Below are positions 42,284 to 51,597 of a DNA stretch of 64,000 bases, one piece after another. The notes under the pieces are model-generated. The model was not told where the DNA came from. It saw nothing but the letters and a program-made list of their open reading frames with translations, and did no database searches. Position 1 is the stretch's first letter, and every line of letters starts with the position of its first letter. The position numbers and the translations under genes were made by a program. This stretch comes from Flavobacterium sp. CFS9 (GTDB lineage: Bacteria > Bacteroidota > Bacteroidia > Flavobacteriales > Flavobacteriaceae), in contig NZ_AP031573.1 of assembly GCF_041154745.1 (NCBI RefSeq), positions 620,001-684,000 on the forward strand, given 5' to 3'.

Positions 42284-43762
42284 TTAATATGCCTTAGCAA
42301 AAAGCACTCTTTTAGAAGATGGATTCCCAGTAAACACACAGGTTCCCGCCTCTTCAACAGCATCCAAAGGAATGCAGCGAATCGTCGCTTTTGTCAGGTC
42401 TTTTATCTTCTCTTCAGTAGCCGCAGTACCATCCCAATGAGCCGACACAAAACCACCTTTTCCTTCCAGAACTTCTTTAAACTCCTCAAAGCTATTCACT
42501 TCCGTAATATGGGTATCTCGATAGTTCAATGCTCTATTAAATAAATCAATCTGAATCTGCTCCAAAAGATCATTTATATGATTCACAATTTCACCACTAG
42601 AAACAACCTCTTTAGTCAGCGTATCACGTCTCGCAACTTCAAAAGTTCCATTTTCTAAATCCTTTGGTCCAACAGCGATTCTAACCGGCACCCCTTTCAA
42701 TTCCCATTCTGCAAACTTAAATCCCGGCTTCTGAGTAGTCCGGTCGTCATATTTAACCGAAATCTTCAGTTTTCTTAATTTAGCCGTCAATTCATTAACT
42801 GCAGCCGTAATTTCAGCCAATTGCTCATCTGTTTTATAAATTGGCACAATCACCACTTGTATTGGTGCTAAATTTGGAGGTAATACCAACCCCTGATCAT
42901 CAGAATGCGTCATAATCAACGCTCCCATCAAACGAGTCGAAACTCCCCATGAAGTTCCCCAAACATGCTCTTGTTTTCCTTCTGCATTAGCAAACTTAAC
43001 ATCGAATGCTTTAGCAAAGTTCTGCCCTAAAAAGTGAGAAGTTCCTGCCTGCAATGCTTTTCCATCCTGCATCAAAGCTTCAATACAATACGTTTCATCA
43101 GCACCTGCAAAACGTTCTGTTTCGGTTTTAAATCCTTTTACAACCGGAATTGCCATGAAATTTTCCGCAAAATCAGCATACACATGCATCATTTTTTCAG
43201 ATTCCTCTAACGCTTCCGCTTTTGTAGCATGAGCCGTATGCCCTTCCTGCCACAAGAACTCAGCGGTTCTTAAAAACAAACGGGTACGCATTTCCCAACG
43301 CACTACATTCGCCCACTGATTAATCAACAAAGGCAAATCTCTATAAGACTGAACCCAGCCCTTATAAGTAGACCAAATAATAGCTTCACTCGTTGGACGA
43401 ACAATAAGTTCTTCCTCCAGCCTCGCATTTGGATCTACAATCAACTTTCCGGGTTTTTCCGGATCATTCTTTAATCTATAATGTGTTACAACGGCACACT
43501 CCTTCGCAAATCCTTCTGCATTTTTCTCTTCCGCTTCAAACATGCTCTTAGGCACAAATAAAGGAAAATACGCATTCTGATGTCCTGTTTCTTTAAACAT
43601 TCGATCCAGTTCCGCCTGCATTTTTTCCCATATAGCATATCCGTAAGGTTTAATAACCATACATCCTCTAACTCCTGAATTTTCAGCTAGATCTGCTTTT
43701 ACAACCAGCTCGTTATACCATTTTGAATAATCTTCTGATCTTGTAGTGAGGTTCTTACTCAT
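42284..43762 (-). CDS. proS: Prolyl-tRNA synthetase (short, archaeal/eukaryal-like type)
   Basis: Charges tRNA-Pro. At 492 residues it is the short class II type without the bacterial editing insertion, as is usual in Bacteroidota. Visible features: '[20 protein letters not shown]' (motif 1 region), '[20 protein letters not shown]', '[20 protein letters not shown]' (motif 2), '[16 protein letters not shown]', '[20 protein letters not shown]' (motif 3) and the anticodon-binding domain with '[16 protein letters not shown]'. The C-terminal zinc-like domain ends '[11 protein letters not shown]'. The promoter overlaps the intergenic region shared with the divergent Gly-rich lipoprotein gene. Confidence 0.96.
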   Translation of the reverse strand: MSKNLTTRSEDYSKWYNELVVKADLAENSGVRGCMVIKPYGYAIWEKMQAELDRMFKETGHQNAYFPLFVPKSMFEAEEKNAEGFAKECAVVTHYRLKNDPEKPGKLIVDPNARLEEELIVRPTSEAIIWSTYKGWVQSYRDLPLLINQWANVVRWEMRTRLFLRTAEFLWQEGHTAHATKAEALEESEKMMHVYADFAENFMAIPVVKGFKTETERFAGADETYCIEALMQDGKALQAGTSHFLGQNFAKAFDVKFANAEGKQEHVWGTSWGVSTRLMGALIMTHSDDQGLVLPPNLAPIQVVIVPIYKTDEQLAEITAAVNELTAKLRKLKISVKYDDRTTQKPGFKFAEWELKGVPVRIAVGPKDLENGTFEVARRDTLTKEVVSSGEIVNHINDLLEQIQIDLFNRALNYRDTHITEVNSFEEFKEVLEGKGGFVSAHWDGTAATEEKIKDLTKATIRCIPLDAVEEAGTCVFTGNPSSKRVLFAKAY

Positions 43763-43815
43763 ATCGAATAGTTTGGCACAAATTTTGTTTTAATAATTTT
43801 AACTAAATAGTTTGA

Positions 43816-43843
43816 CAAAACTAACTATTTTTGTAATGTGCAA
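43816..43843 (-). promoter_or_regulatory. Promoter of proS
   Basis: On the minus strand TTG at 43843-43841, 17-bp spacer, then TAGTTTTG at 43823-43816, 54 bp upstream of the proS start. A plus-strand -7-like box TATTTTTG (43826-43833) for the divergent gene lies inside the same segment. Confidence 0.6.
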
Positions 43844-43863
43844 CAATAAAAAACACCACAGAT

Positions 43864-44898
43864 ATGAAAACTTCTATTTCTTTTCGCCAAAACTCAAGTC
43901 ATTTTTACTTAATTGGATTATTGAGTTTTCTACTAGCATCGTGTGGTTCTTACCAAAACACTTCCTATCATGACAATGACGGAATTTACGGAGGTTCACC
44001 AAGAACGTATGCTCAGGCAAATACCACAAATAATCAATATAAAGATTACTTCAGATCATTACAAGACGACAATCAGCCAACTGAAATTTTTACAGATGTG
44101 GACAACTATGGTAATTATGCCGTAAATGACAGCACAAAAACCGTTAGCAACTACCCTGCCTGGGGAAGTGCAACCACTGATGTTTCTGTAAACGTTTATT
44201 CTAACCCTACATGGTCATTAGGATTTGGTTTTGGCTTCGGATACCCTTACTATGGTTGGGGTTACGGAGGATACTGGGACAACTATTGGGGATATCCTGG
44301 CTATTGGGGATACCCTGGCTACTGGGGTGGCGGATGGGGATACCCAGGATGGGGTTACCCTGGCTACTGGGGACCTGGTCACAGATATGGATACAACAAC
44401 TACTCTTATAACTACGGAAGAAGAGGTTCTGCTGCTTATTACGGAGGAAGAAACTATTCTTCCGGAAACTACATCACAAACAGAGGCTACAGCACCAACA
44501 GAACTTACAACTCGAATAGAGACTACACCAATACTAACCGTAATTATAACAGCAACAGAACTTATAGCACAAACAGAAGCGATTTCTCTGATTCAAGAAG
44601 AAATGCGTCTGTAAACGGAAGAACATACAACAACTCCTCACCAACCTTTACAAACAGAGGAAACACAACTCAATACAATAGTGCTGATTACAGTAACAGA
44701 AGATCATCAAGCAACTACAATTACAACTCTAACAGAAGCTACAACTACAACAATAACAATTCTGCGCCAACAAGAAGCTACTCTCCTAGCCCTTCCCGTT
44801 CTATGAATAGCGGCGGTGGCGGCGGAGGAAGATCATACAGCGGCGGCGGTGGCGGTGGCGGAAGATCATACAGTGGCGGAGGAGGCGGAAGAAGATAA
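43864..44898 (+). CDS. Gly/Tyr/Asn/Arg-rich low-complexity lipoprotein
   Basis: 344-residue lipoprotein with lipobox in 'LLSFLLASCGSYQN'. After a short ordinary region (to about 105) it becomes low complexity: repeats of WGYPGYWG (about 125-175), then Asn/Tyr/Ser/Arg-rich tracts such as 'NRTYNSNRDYTNTNRNYNSN', and a C-terminus of GGGGGGRSYSGGGGGG type. Frames +1 and +2 are also partly open because of the repeats; the given frame has the signal peptide and so is the real one. Probably cell-envelope or surface associated; no function known. Confidence 0.8.
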   Translation: MKTSISFRQNSSHFYLIGLLSFLLASCGSYQNTSYHDNDGIYGGSPRTYAQANTTNNQYKDYFRSLQDDNQPTEIFTDVDNYGNYAVNDSTKTVSNYPAWGSATTDVSVNVYSNPTWSLGFGFGFGYPYYGWGYGGYWDNYWGYPGYWGYPGYWGGGWGYPGWGYPGYWGPGHRYGYNNYSYNYGRRGSAAYYGGRNYSSGNYITNRGYSTNRTYNSNRDYTNTNRNYNSNRTYSTNRSDFSDSRRNASVNGRTYNNSSPTFTNRGNTTQYNSADYSNRRSSSNYNYNSNRSYNYNNNNSAPTRSYSPSPSRSMNSGGGGGGRSYSGGGGGGGRSYSGGGGGRR

Positions 44899-44942
44899 TC
44901 GCCTCTTTCAATAATCACAAAATCATACTAAAAACTATCCAA

Positions 44943-46445
44943 ATGAAAAAAATATTATTCCTACTTATTACAGGACTAACTGTCAGCGTCTCACACTCTC
45001 AGGAAATATCAGATGCTGTACGTTATGCACAAGACAATTTAACCGGAACCGCAAGATTCAGAGCCATGGGTGGTGCTTTTGGAGCTGTTGGAGGAGATTT
45101 CTCCGCTATTTCTGTAAACCCTGCAGGATCGGCAGTATTCTCTAATAACCAGGTTGGAGTAAGTTTTAGCAATCAAAACATCAAAAACAATTCCAACTAT
45201 TTTGGAACAGGAATTAGCGAAAGCAAAAACTCTTTTATACTCAATCAGGCAGGCGCTGTTTTTGTTTTTCACGATCATAACCCAAACAACAACTGGAAAA
45301 AAATCACGATTGGAGCCACTTACGAAAACACTAATAATTTCGACAACAGAATTGTCTCAATAGGAACAAACCCAATAAATTCTATTGATAAGTATTTCTT
45401 AAAATTTGCAAACGGAATTCCTTTGAACGTAATAGACGGACTTAACTACAAAGACTTGTTTTATAACGAACAACAAGCCTATATGGGATATTGGGGACAT
45501 GTAATTGACCCTGTTAGCACAAACAGCAACAACACACAATACATCAGTAATGTACCAGCAGGCGGTAACTATTACCATGAGAATGAAGTTTTCACCAGCG
45601 GATACAATAGTAAAGTAAGCTTCAATATTGCAACATCTTACAAAGACAGAATCTACCTTGGAGCCAACTTAAATGTTCACGTTACTGATTACAGAAGATC
45701 TTCCAGCTTCTATGAAGACAATGACAATCCTTTAGAAACGAGAGAAACAATTTCAAGCCTACGTTTTAACAACGAACTATATACGTATGGTAACGGCTTC
45801 TCTTTTCAACTTGGAGCTATCGCTAAAGTTACTGATGCATTCCGACTTGGTTTAGCCTATGAATCCAATACCTGGTACGAACTAAACGACGAAACTTCGC
45901 AAAGTTTATACAGCACAAGAAAAGCTCAGGGCGGACAAGACATTAACGAAACGGTAAATCCAAAAATCGTAAATGTTTATGATTCTTACACCTTACAAAC
46001 ACCAGGAAAAACTACTTTCAGTGCCGCTTATGTATTTGGAAAATCAGGCCTTATCAGTGTTGATTACGCCATTAAAGACTACGGAAATACCAAATACAAA
46101 CCAACAAACGATGCCGGTTTCAGAGGAGTAAACAGCGACATTAGCAATCAATTGACGAATGCCGGCGAACTAAGAGTAGGTGCTGAATACAAAATAAAAC
46201 AATTAAGCTTACGTGGTGGGTATCGTTTTGAACAAAGCCCTTACAAAAACGGAACTACAATTGGAGACTTAAACAGTTACTCTGGTGGTTTAGGTTATAA
46301 TTTTGGAGGTACTAAAGTAGATTTAGCCTATTCTTATTTGGAAAGAAAGTCGAATCAGGGATTTTTTGCAACCGGATTTACTGATGGAGCAAACGTTACT
46401 TCAAAACTAAACAACGTTACGCTTACTTTATTATTTGAATTGTAA
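44943..46445 (+). CDS. OmpP1/FadL-family outer membrane transporter
   Basis: 500-residue outer-membrane beta barrel. Signal peptide 'MKKILFLLITGLTVSVSHSQ' and the family's N-terminal hatch motif 'ARFRAMGGAFGAVGGDFSAI' followed by 'SVNPAGSAVFSNNQVGVSFS'. The barrel strands alternate and the last strand ends in Phe-Glu-Leu ('NNVTLTLLFEL'). FadL-like proteins carry hydrophobic compounds across the outer membrane; the substrate here is unknown. It follows the Gly-rich lipoprotein by 44 bp and is closed by a terminator. Confidence 0.9.
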   Translation: MKKILFLLITGLTVSVSHSQEISDAVRYAQDNLTGTARFRAMGGAFGAVGGDFSAISVNPAGSAVFSNNQVGVSFSNQNIKNNSNYFGTGISESKNSFILNQAGAVFVFHDHNPNNNWKKITIGATYENTNNFDNRIVSIGTNPINSIDKYFLKFANGIPLNVIDGLNYKDLFYNEQQAYMGYWGHVIDPVSTNSNNTQYISNVPAGGNYYHENEVFTSGYNSKVSFNIATSYKDRIYLGANLNVHVTDYRRSSSFYEDNDNPLETRETISSLRFNNELYTYGNGFSFQLGAIAKVTDAFRLGLAYESNTWYELNDETSQSLYSTRKAQGGQDINETVNPKIVNVYDSYTLQTPGKTTFSAAYVFGKSGLISVDYAIKDYGNTKYKPTNDAGFRGVNSDISNQLTNAGELRVGAEYKIKQLSLRGGYRFEQSPYKNGTTIGDLNSYSGGLGYNFGGTKVDLAYSYLERKSNQGFFATGFTDGANVTSKLNNVTLTLLFEL

Positions 46446-46471
46446 TTAAAAAATAAATAGAATGAATAATC

Positions 46472-46503
46472 TCCGTCAAGCTCTTACTTGACGGATTTTT
46501 TTT
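46472..46503 (+). terminator. Rho-independent terminator
   Basis: Perfect 9-bp stem TCCGTCAAG / CTTGACGGA, 6-nt loop and a T-run of eight, 27 bp past the FadL-like stop codon. Confidence 0.92.
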
Positions 46504-46578
46504 AGCCCTGATGGAAGCGACATCCTTTTGTGCCCGCCGCGCGGATACAAAAGATACAGCGGACAGCAGGATAAGCTT
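46503..46578 (+). ncRNA. Candidate structured RNA (Flavo-1-like)
   Basis: A GC-rich 76-nt island in an AT-rich gap starts TAGCCCTGATGGAAGCGACA and ends GCGGACAGCAGGATAAGCTT. CCTG pairs with CAGG at the ends, and an internal hairpin CTTTTGT/ACAAAAG encloses a GC-rich loop (GCCCGCCGCGCGGAT). The conserved look (TAGCCC.GATGGAAGCG.CATCCTTTTG) matches what I recall of a common flavobacterial RNA motif, probably Rfam Flavo-1, but I could not check it. It directly follows a terminator and precedes rimO by 80 bp. Confidence 0.55.
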
Positions 46579-46631
46579 CATAAAAATCACCTAAAAGAAA
46601 CGGAAACTCGCGGTGTTTGAATAAAAAAGTG

Positions 46632-46639
46632 TAATTTTG
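46632..46639 (+). promoter_or_regulatory. -7 promoter element of rimO
   Basis: TAATTTTG matches TAnnTTTG and ends 19 bp before the rimO start. A TTTG upstream is only 12 bp away, too close to be a -33. Confidence 0.5.
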
Positions 46640-46658
46640 CACTCCAATTTATAAAAGT

Positions 46659-47972
46659 ATGAGAACCAAGTCTTTAAAAAAGAACAAAATTAACGTAATC
46701 ACTCTTGGGTGTTCGAAAAATGTATATGACAGTGAAGTGCTGATGGGACAACTTCGTGCTAATGGCAAAGAAGTACAACATGAGGCACCTGCTAAAGAAG
46801 AAGGAAACATTATCGTGATCAACACTTGCGGTTTTATTGACAACGCCAAAGCAGAGTCGGTAAACATGATTTTGGAATATGCTGATAAAAAAGACAAAGG
46901 ATTAGTAGACAAAGTTTTCGTTACCGGATGTTTGTCTGAACGCTACAGACCGGATTTAGAAAAGGAAATCCCAAATGTCGATCAATATTTTGGTACAACT
47001 GAATTACCTCAGCTTCTTAAAGCTCTTGGGGCCGACTACAAACACGAGTTACTGGGAGAGCGTTTGACTACAACTCCAAAGAATTATGCTTATTTGAAAA
47101 TTGCTGAAGGCTGCGACAGACCTTGCAGTTTTTGTGCGATTCCGTTAATGAGAGGTTCACATGTTTCGCAGCCAATTGAAAAACTGGTTAAAGAAGCTCA
47201 GGGCTTAGCTAAAAATGGCGTAAAAGAATTAATTCTGATTGCTCAGGATTTGACGTATTACGGTCTTGATCTTTATAAAAAACGAAATCTTGCTGAACTT
47301 CTGGAAGCATTAGCCGCTGTTGAAGGCATTGAATGGATTCGTCTTCATTATGCTTACCCTACAGGTTTCCCAATGGATGTTTTAGAATTAATGAAACGTG
47401 AACCTAAAATCTGTAATTACATCGATATTCCACTACAACATATATCGGATTCTATTTTAAAATCGATGCGTCGTGGTACTACTCAGGCGAAAACGACACA
47501 GTTATTAAAAGATTTCCGTGCTGCCGTTCCGGGAATGGCGATCAGAACAACTTTAATTGTTGGATATCCTGGTGAAACTCAGGAAGATTTTGAAATTCTG
47601 AAAGATTTTGTTCAGGAAATGAAATTTGACAGAATGGGATGTTTTGCTTATTCTCACGAAGAAAACACACATGCTTATTTATTGGAAGATAATGTTCCGG
47701 ACGATGTAAAACAGGCCCGCGCGAACGAGATCATGGAATTACAGTCGCAAATTTCATGGGACTTAAACCAGGAAAAAGTAGGACAGGTTTTCAAATGTAT
47801 TATCGACCGAAAAGAGGGAGCTCATTTTGTAGGGCGAACTGAATTTGACAGTCCGGATGTTGATAACGAAGTTTTAATTGATGCTTCTAAGCATTATGTA
47901 AAAACAGGGGAATTTGTTAATATAAGAATAATAGAAGCGACAGAATTTGATTTATACGGAGAACCTGCTTAA
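46659..47972 (+). CDS. rimO: Ribosomal protein S12 methylthiotransferase RimO
   Basis: Radical SAM enzyme that methylthiolates a conserved aspartate of ribosomal protein S12. 437 residues. The N-terminal UPF0004 domain has three cluster cysteines in 'TLGCSKNVYDSE', 'INTCGFIDNAK' and 'VTGCLSERYR'. The radical SAM motif is 'CDRPCSFCAIPLMRGSHVS' (CX3CX2C). 'GAHFVGRTEFDSPDVDNEVL' marks the TRAM domain at the C-terminus. The TLGCSKN and EGCDRPCSFC signatures favour RimO over MiaB. Confidence 0.96.
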   Translation: MRTKSLKKNKINVITLGCSKNVYDSEVLMGQLRANGKEVQHEAPAKEEGNIIVINTCGFIDNAKAESVNMILEYADKKDKGLVDKVFVTGCLSERYRPDLEKEIPNVDQYFGTTELPQLLKALGADYKHELLGERLTTTPKNYAYLKIAEGCDRPCSFCAIPLMRGSHVSQPIEKLVKEAQGLAKNGVKELILIAQDLTYYGLDLYKKRNLAELLEALAAVEGIEWIRLHYAYPTGFPMDVLELMKREPKICNYIDIPLQHISDSILKSMRRGTTQAKTTQLLKDFRAAVPGMAIRTTLIVGYPGETQEDFEILKDFVQEMKFDRMGCFAYSHEENTHAYLLEDNVPDDVKQARANEIMELQSQISWDLNQEKVGQVFKCIIDRKEGAHFVGRTEFDSPDVDNEVLIDASKHYVKTGEFVNIRIIEATEFDLYGEPA

Positions 47973-48015
47973 ATTTACGCTAAACAAGTATCAATTTTAG
48001 ATAAAATACACTTTT

Positions 48016-48573
48016 ATGAAACCTATACAATCTTTATTTATTTTGTTTTTCACCTTATTGTGTTTTAACTCTGTTTCTGCTCAATACGGAAATGGATACA
48101 ATAACGGTTACGGTGGTTATGGAAATGGCTACGGAAGAGGTGGCGGAATGGGCATGGACAGAAGTATGATGGGAGGCCCACAACCCAATACCAGTAAACC
48201 GAAAGAAGTACCTGTAGAGGAGACTGTTGGTAAAATTGTAGAACAGATGAAACCTGAAGTAAATCTTGACGAACTGCAAGTGATCGCTATTTCAAATGTT
48301 TTAGTGGACAGCATGAGAGAACAAGGAATTTTACTAAAAAATGAGAGCAGCAGTCAGGATCAAAAGATCGAACAGATTAAAGCTTTAAGAGAAAGCACCA
48401 CAAAAAAAATCACCGCTTTCTTAAATCCGGATCAGGTCCCAAAGTACACTGCCTTTATGGATAATTTTAAAGAGATCAAAAAGACCTCTAAATCTAAAAA
48501 GAAAAAAGACTCAAAAGATAAAGATACAAAAGAAGTAAAAGAAGACTCTGAAATGATGAAAGCTCAGGAATAA
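48016..48573 (+). CDS. Secreted protein with Gly/Tyr-rich N-terminus and Lys-rich C-terminus
   Basis: 185-residue exported protein. The signal peptide is 'MKPIQSLFILFFTLLCFNSV' followed by SAQ. A short low-complexity stretch (YGNGYNNGYGGYGNGYGRGG) leads to a helical domain (about 65-150) with 'NLDELQVIAISNVLVDSMRE' and 'ITAFLNPDQVPKYTAFMDNF', which resembles the Spy/CpxP-like 'LTxxQ...' pattern of Bacteroidota periplasmic proteins. The tail is a Lys/Asp/Glu run. Function unknown. The next gene begins about 36 bp later. Confidence 0.75.
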   Translation: MKPIQSLFILFFTLLCFNSVSAQYGNGYNNGYGGYGNGYGRGGGMGMDRSMMGGPQPNTSKPKEVPVEETVGKIVEQMKPEVNLDELQVIAISNVLVDSMREQGILLKNESSSQDQKIEQIKALRESTTKKITAFLNPDQVPKYTAFMDNFKEIKKTSKSKKKKDSKDKDTKEVKEDSEMMKAQE

Positions 48574-48609
48574 TTGTTTCAACTTCATCTAAAAAAAATG
48601 CAACTAACC

Positions 48610-49515
48610 ATGACAAAAAAACATTTTTGTTACCTGATTTTAGCAATTATTATTACTTCTTGCTCTACAAATCCGTACAAAAACACTGAAAAAGTTTACG
48701 ACCAGCAGCTTAAAACCTTAGAAGGACAAATTACCAGTAAAGAGGCTCAGCCAATTCCGGTAGTACCACCTATAGTTATTGACACGAGTTATGCACAGCA
48801 GCTTGGTATTATAAAAGACACTTTATCAAAAACCGGATCAACTTCTTTATTAAATGGCATACAGACAGAATGGATTGGAACGGTAAACTTCAACTTAAGA
48901 AAACCTAGTTTTATTATTATTCACCATACAGCTCAGGATTCGCTTCAACAGACGATCAATACTTTTACCAAAACAAGAACTCAGGTAAGTGCTCACTACG
49001 TCATATCTGAAAACGGAAAAGTAGTTCAAATGCTGAACGATTACTTGAGAGCCTGGCATGCAGGAGCCTCTACCTGGGGGAAAAATACAGATCTAAACTC
49101 TTCTTCTATCGGAATAGAACTTGACAACAACGGTTTTAAGCCTTTTACGGAAGCTCAGATCAGCAGTTTAGTAGCGCTTTTAACCAAACTAAAGAAAGAT
49201 TACAACATTCCAACTCAAAATATCTTAGGACATTCTGATATTGCTCCGGGAAGGAAACAGGACCCAAGTGCTTTATTCCCCTGGAAAACTCTGGCCGAAA
49301 AAGGATTTGGAATCTGGTCGGACGAAATTCTAGAGGAAGCTCCTTTCGATTTTAAAATTGAACAGGCGCTAAGGATTATTGGATATAACACTAAGAATCT
49401 TTCAGCTGCTATTATGGCTTTCAAATTACATTACATTCAAACTGATGTAACACCGACTTTGGATCGAAAAACAATTGATACGATTTATTCGATTTATAAA
49501 AAACAGCTTCAGTAA
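48610..49515 (+). CDS. N-acetylmuramoyl-L-alanine amidase lipoprotein
   Basis: 301-residue periplasmic cell-wall hydrolase of the Amidase_2 (AmpD/PGRP) fold. A lipobox is present in 'LAIIITSCSTNP'. Zinc ligands are seen in 'FIIIHHTAQDS' and 'ILGHSDIAPGRKQDPSALFP', and the substrate-groove segment 'SAHYVISENGKVVQMLNDYL' then 'RAWHAGASTW' is conserved. The C-terminal part resembles a peptidoglycan-binding-like helical region. I use ATG 48610 as start because it directly gives the lipoprotein signal; ATG 48598 is an alternative. Likely acts in peptidoglycan turnover. Confidence 0.92.
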   Translation: MTKKHFCYLILAIIITSCSTNPYKNTEKVYDQQLKTLEGQITSKEAQPIPVVPPIVIDTSYAQQLGIIKDTLSKTGSTSLLNGIQTEWIGTVNFNLRKPSFIIIHHTAQDSLQQTINTFTKTRTQVSAHYVISENGKVVQMLNDYLRAWHAGASTWGKNTDLNSSSIGIELDNNGFKPFTEAQISSLVALLTKLKKDYNIPTQNILGHSDIAPGRKQDPSALFPWKTLAEKGFGIWSDEILEEAPFDFKIEQALRIIGYNTKNLSAAIMAFKLHYIQTDVTPTLDRKTIDTIYSIYKKQLQ

Positions 49516-49530
49516 TTTAGAACTGAAGGC

Positions 49531-49625
49531 TAACCGTAATGAACGCTAAGATTTACGCAAAGTTCGCAAGCTAATACACAGCTTTGCGAACTTTGCGTTT
49601 TTTTCTTTGTACTCCTTGCGGTTAA
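49531..49625. repeat. Palindromic intergenic repeat built from GCAAAG units (second copy)
   Basis: The element opens TAACCG and closes CGGTTA, with ACGCAAAGTTCGCAAGCT on the left and AGCTTTGCGAACTTTGCG on the right. It is the same family and organisation as 3767-3884. It follows the amidase stop by 16 bp. Confidence 0.75.
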
Positions 49626-49730
49626 AAATTTAAGCTTTTATAGTATCGCACAAGCCAAACTTACGCATTAAGAATATTACCCTATAACTCACCACTCACA
49701 TTTCACAATACGCATCTCACCTAAAAAGAT

Positions 49731-49770
49731 AAAAAAGCTGCCAAAACATAAGTATGTTTCGACAGCTCCA
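49731..49770 (-). terminator. Rho-independent terminator of the porin gene
   Basis: On the minus strand GAGCTGTCGAAACAT pairs imperfectly with ATGTTTTGGCAGCTT, followed by a T-run. It lies about 30 bp past the porin stop. Confidence 0.75.
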
Positions 49771-49800
49771 AAAAAAAAAAAAAAATATCAATCTTTATCT

Positions 49801-50874
49801 CTAGAAAGAGTATGTTGTAGCTACCAATCCGTAGAATGATCCTCCGGTTGGAGTGGCATCTTTATCTAAAAAAATATCTTCAGAGGCAGCATCGTATCTT
49901 AACTCCGGGATAATTGTCAATTTCCCTACTTTATAATTCAAAGAAACAGTATTGGCAAAAACATTTGATCCAGTCAAAGTCCCTAAACTCGCAGCTGCCT
50001 TTTTCGCATCAAAATACTCCATTCTGTAAGCCAGACTCAAACTTGGTTTGAAAGCGTAATTTGCATATCCTACCAAAGCAAACCAATCGCCGTCGAGTGC
50101 ACTGTCGATATCATTATTTGTTTTAGCATATGTAGCATTAAACCCTAAAGAAAAAGCATCCGTTATGGTTTTAGACGCTACAAAATCAATCTGTGTTTTA
50201 TTCTCGTCAGAAGCCGGATTAGTACTTCCTGAAGTAAAATTCAAGTACGCACTTCCTGTATCTCCTATATACCCAACTTGTGCTATATATGTTTTTTGAC
50301 TTGAACCTGCATCCATTGCTGATTTAAAGTCGGTTGGATTGGTAATACCAACCATAGCTGTAAACTTCCCTGACGTGTATTGTGCTTTCAGACCGGTATT
50401 AAAAAACGGACCATAAGAAAAAGCATAGGACATACTGTAATTCTTATTCGCAACTGCATCCAATACTTCATAGCCTATATGCGTCCCAAAACTACCGGCT
50501 ACAAACTTAAATTTATCAGTAACCTGATAGGTAAAAAATAATTGTTTAATTAAAAATTTTGCATTTATGTCTTTATCTGTTGTTTCATTATAAGAAAACT
50601 CCCCTGCTCTTTTTCCAAAGCCCAAATCAACAAAGACTGAGGCTTTTTTAAAGGTATGTCCCGCCTGAACAGAAGCCATCCCTAATTCGAATGAATCCTG
50701 AGAATTGGTAAAACTTGTCAATCCATTCATTTGTTTTGAAAAATCATATTTATAATAAGCATCTGCCGATCCTCCCCAAGTGGTCGCCGGTGAAGTCGCA
50801 ACTTCAGTTTCATCCTGAGCAAAAGCAAAAGAACTTGTTAACATCACGGCTAAAATGTGCAATACTTTTTTCAT
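49801..50874 (-). CDS. Outer membrane beta-barrel porin
   Basis: 357-residue outer-membrane protein. The signal peptide is 'MKKVLHILAVMLTSSFAFAQ'. After 'TTWGGSADAYYKYDFSKQMN' the protein is a series of amphipathic strands ('LGMASVQAGHTFKKASVFVD', 'KFVAGSFGTHIGYEVLDAVA') that closes with a terminal aromatic 'GLVATTYSF'. This resembles the putative beta-barrel porin (BBP2) group. It is monocistronic with a very long, T-rich and C-poor upstream region on its own strand. Substrate unknown. Confidence 0.85.
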   Translation of the reverse strand: MKKVLHILAVMLTSSFAFAQDETEVATSPATTWGGSADAYYKYDFSKQMNGLTSFTNSQDSFELGMASVQAGHTFKKASVFVDLGFGKRAGEFSYNETTDKDINAKFLIKQLFFTYQVTDKFKFVAGSFGTHIGYEVLDAVANKNYSMSYAFSYGPFFNTGLKAQYTSGKFTAMVGITNPTDFKSAMDAGSSQKTYIAQVGYIGDTGSAYLNFTSGSTNPASDENKTQIDFVASKTITDAFSLGFNATYAKTNNDIDSALDGDWFALVGYANYAFKPSLSLAYRMEYFDAKKAAASLGTLTGSNVFANTVSLNYKVGKLTIIPELRYDAASEDIFLDKDATPTGGSFYGLVATTYSF

Positions 50875-51540
50875 GTTTTAATTGGTTTTGGTTATTAATT
50901 GATTTTGGTTAGTTAATCTTTTATATAGGTAATTGAATACTATAAGTCACTTTTAAAACCTCTTATTCCCTCTAAAACCTCTTCATTTTCAGTAGCGAAT
51001 TTATTAACTTTTACATGAGTAAAAGAATTCAAATCTACTTTTTTGACGTTTTCAAGCAAGAATTACGGATTACAAAAATTAACCTCTTCATAATCATTAT
51101 TTGACATTATTAACTATTCATTTTTAAAAAATAAACAACACAATATTTTCAATTACCCCATAAAAAAAAAGACTAACTAATCAAAAACAAAATAAAAAAA
51201 CAACATAAAAAATCAAAAATCAACACAAAAAAAATCAACACCCCATAATAAAAAACAAATAAACTTAAAATAACAAAAATAACTTCATTTAACCATTCCT
51301 AACTAATAAATACAAAAACACAATCTTGAAAAGAAAAAATTCTTACAAAAAACACACCCTTATAAACCAAAAATTTAATGCTTAGCATTCATTGCTAAAA
51401 GCACAAAAGTCCATTCTATCCTGAATAAACTTTACTAAAAAACTGAACCATAAACGTTCCATAAAAAATACGTTTCGCTCCGTTGGAGCAGTTTCTAAAA
51501 AAGGTGTGCTCCTTCTGATTTTTTTAAAAATTTATACCCA
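50875..51540. other. Gene-free AT-rich region with extreme strand bias
   Basis: No credible gene lies in this 666-bp gap. Between 51121 and 51326 the plus strand is composed of A, C and T with only one G in over 200 bases, so on the minus strand it is a T/G-rich, nearly C-free tract. It is upstream of the minus-strand porin gene and could be its leader. Near 51477-51490 a small GCTCC-GTT-GGAGC hairpin is embedded in a segment that looks REP-like. Confidence 0.6.
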
Positions 51541-51580
51541 AAAAAAAGCTGACTCAAAAAATGAGTCAGCTTTTTTTTAA
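51541..51580 (-). terminator. Rho-independent terminator of the aldo/keto reductase gene
   Basis: Perfect stem AAAGCTGACTCA / TGAGTCAGCTTT with flanking A and T runs, about 20 bp past the stop codon of the minus-strand gene. Confidence 0.92.
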
Positions 51581-51597
51581 AGTATATAAAAATCGAT

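Noticed and set aside
44225..44614. 129-residue frame overlapping the Gly-rich lipoprotein
   Set aside because: It is open only because of the low-complexity repeats; the lipoprotein frame has the signal peptide and lipobox.
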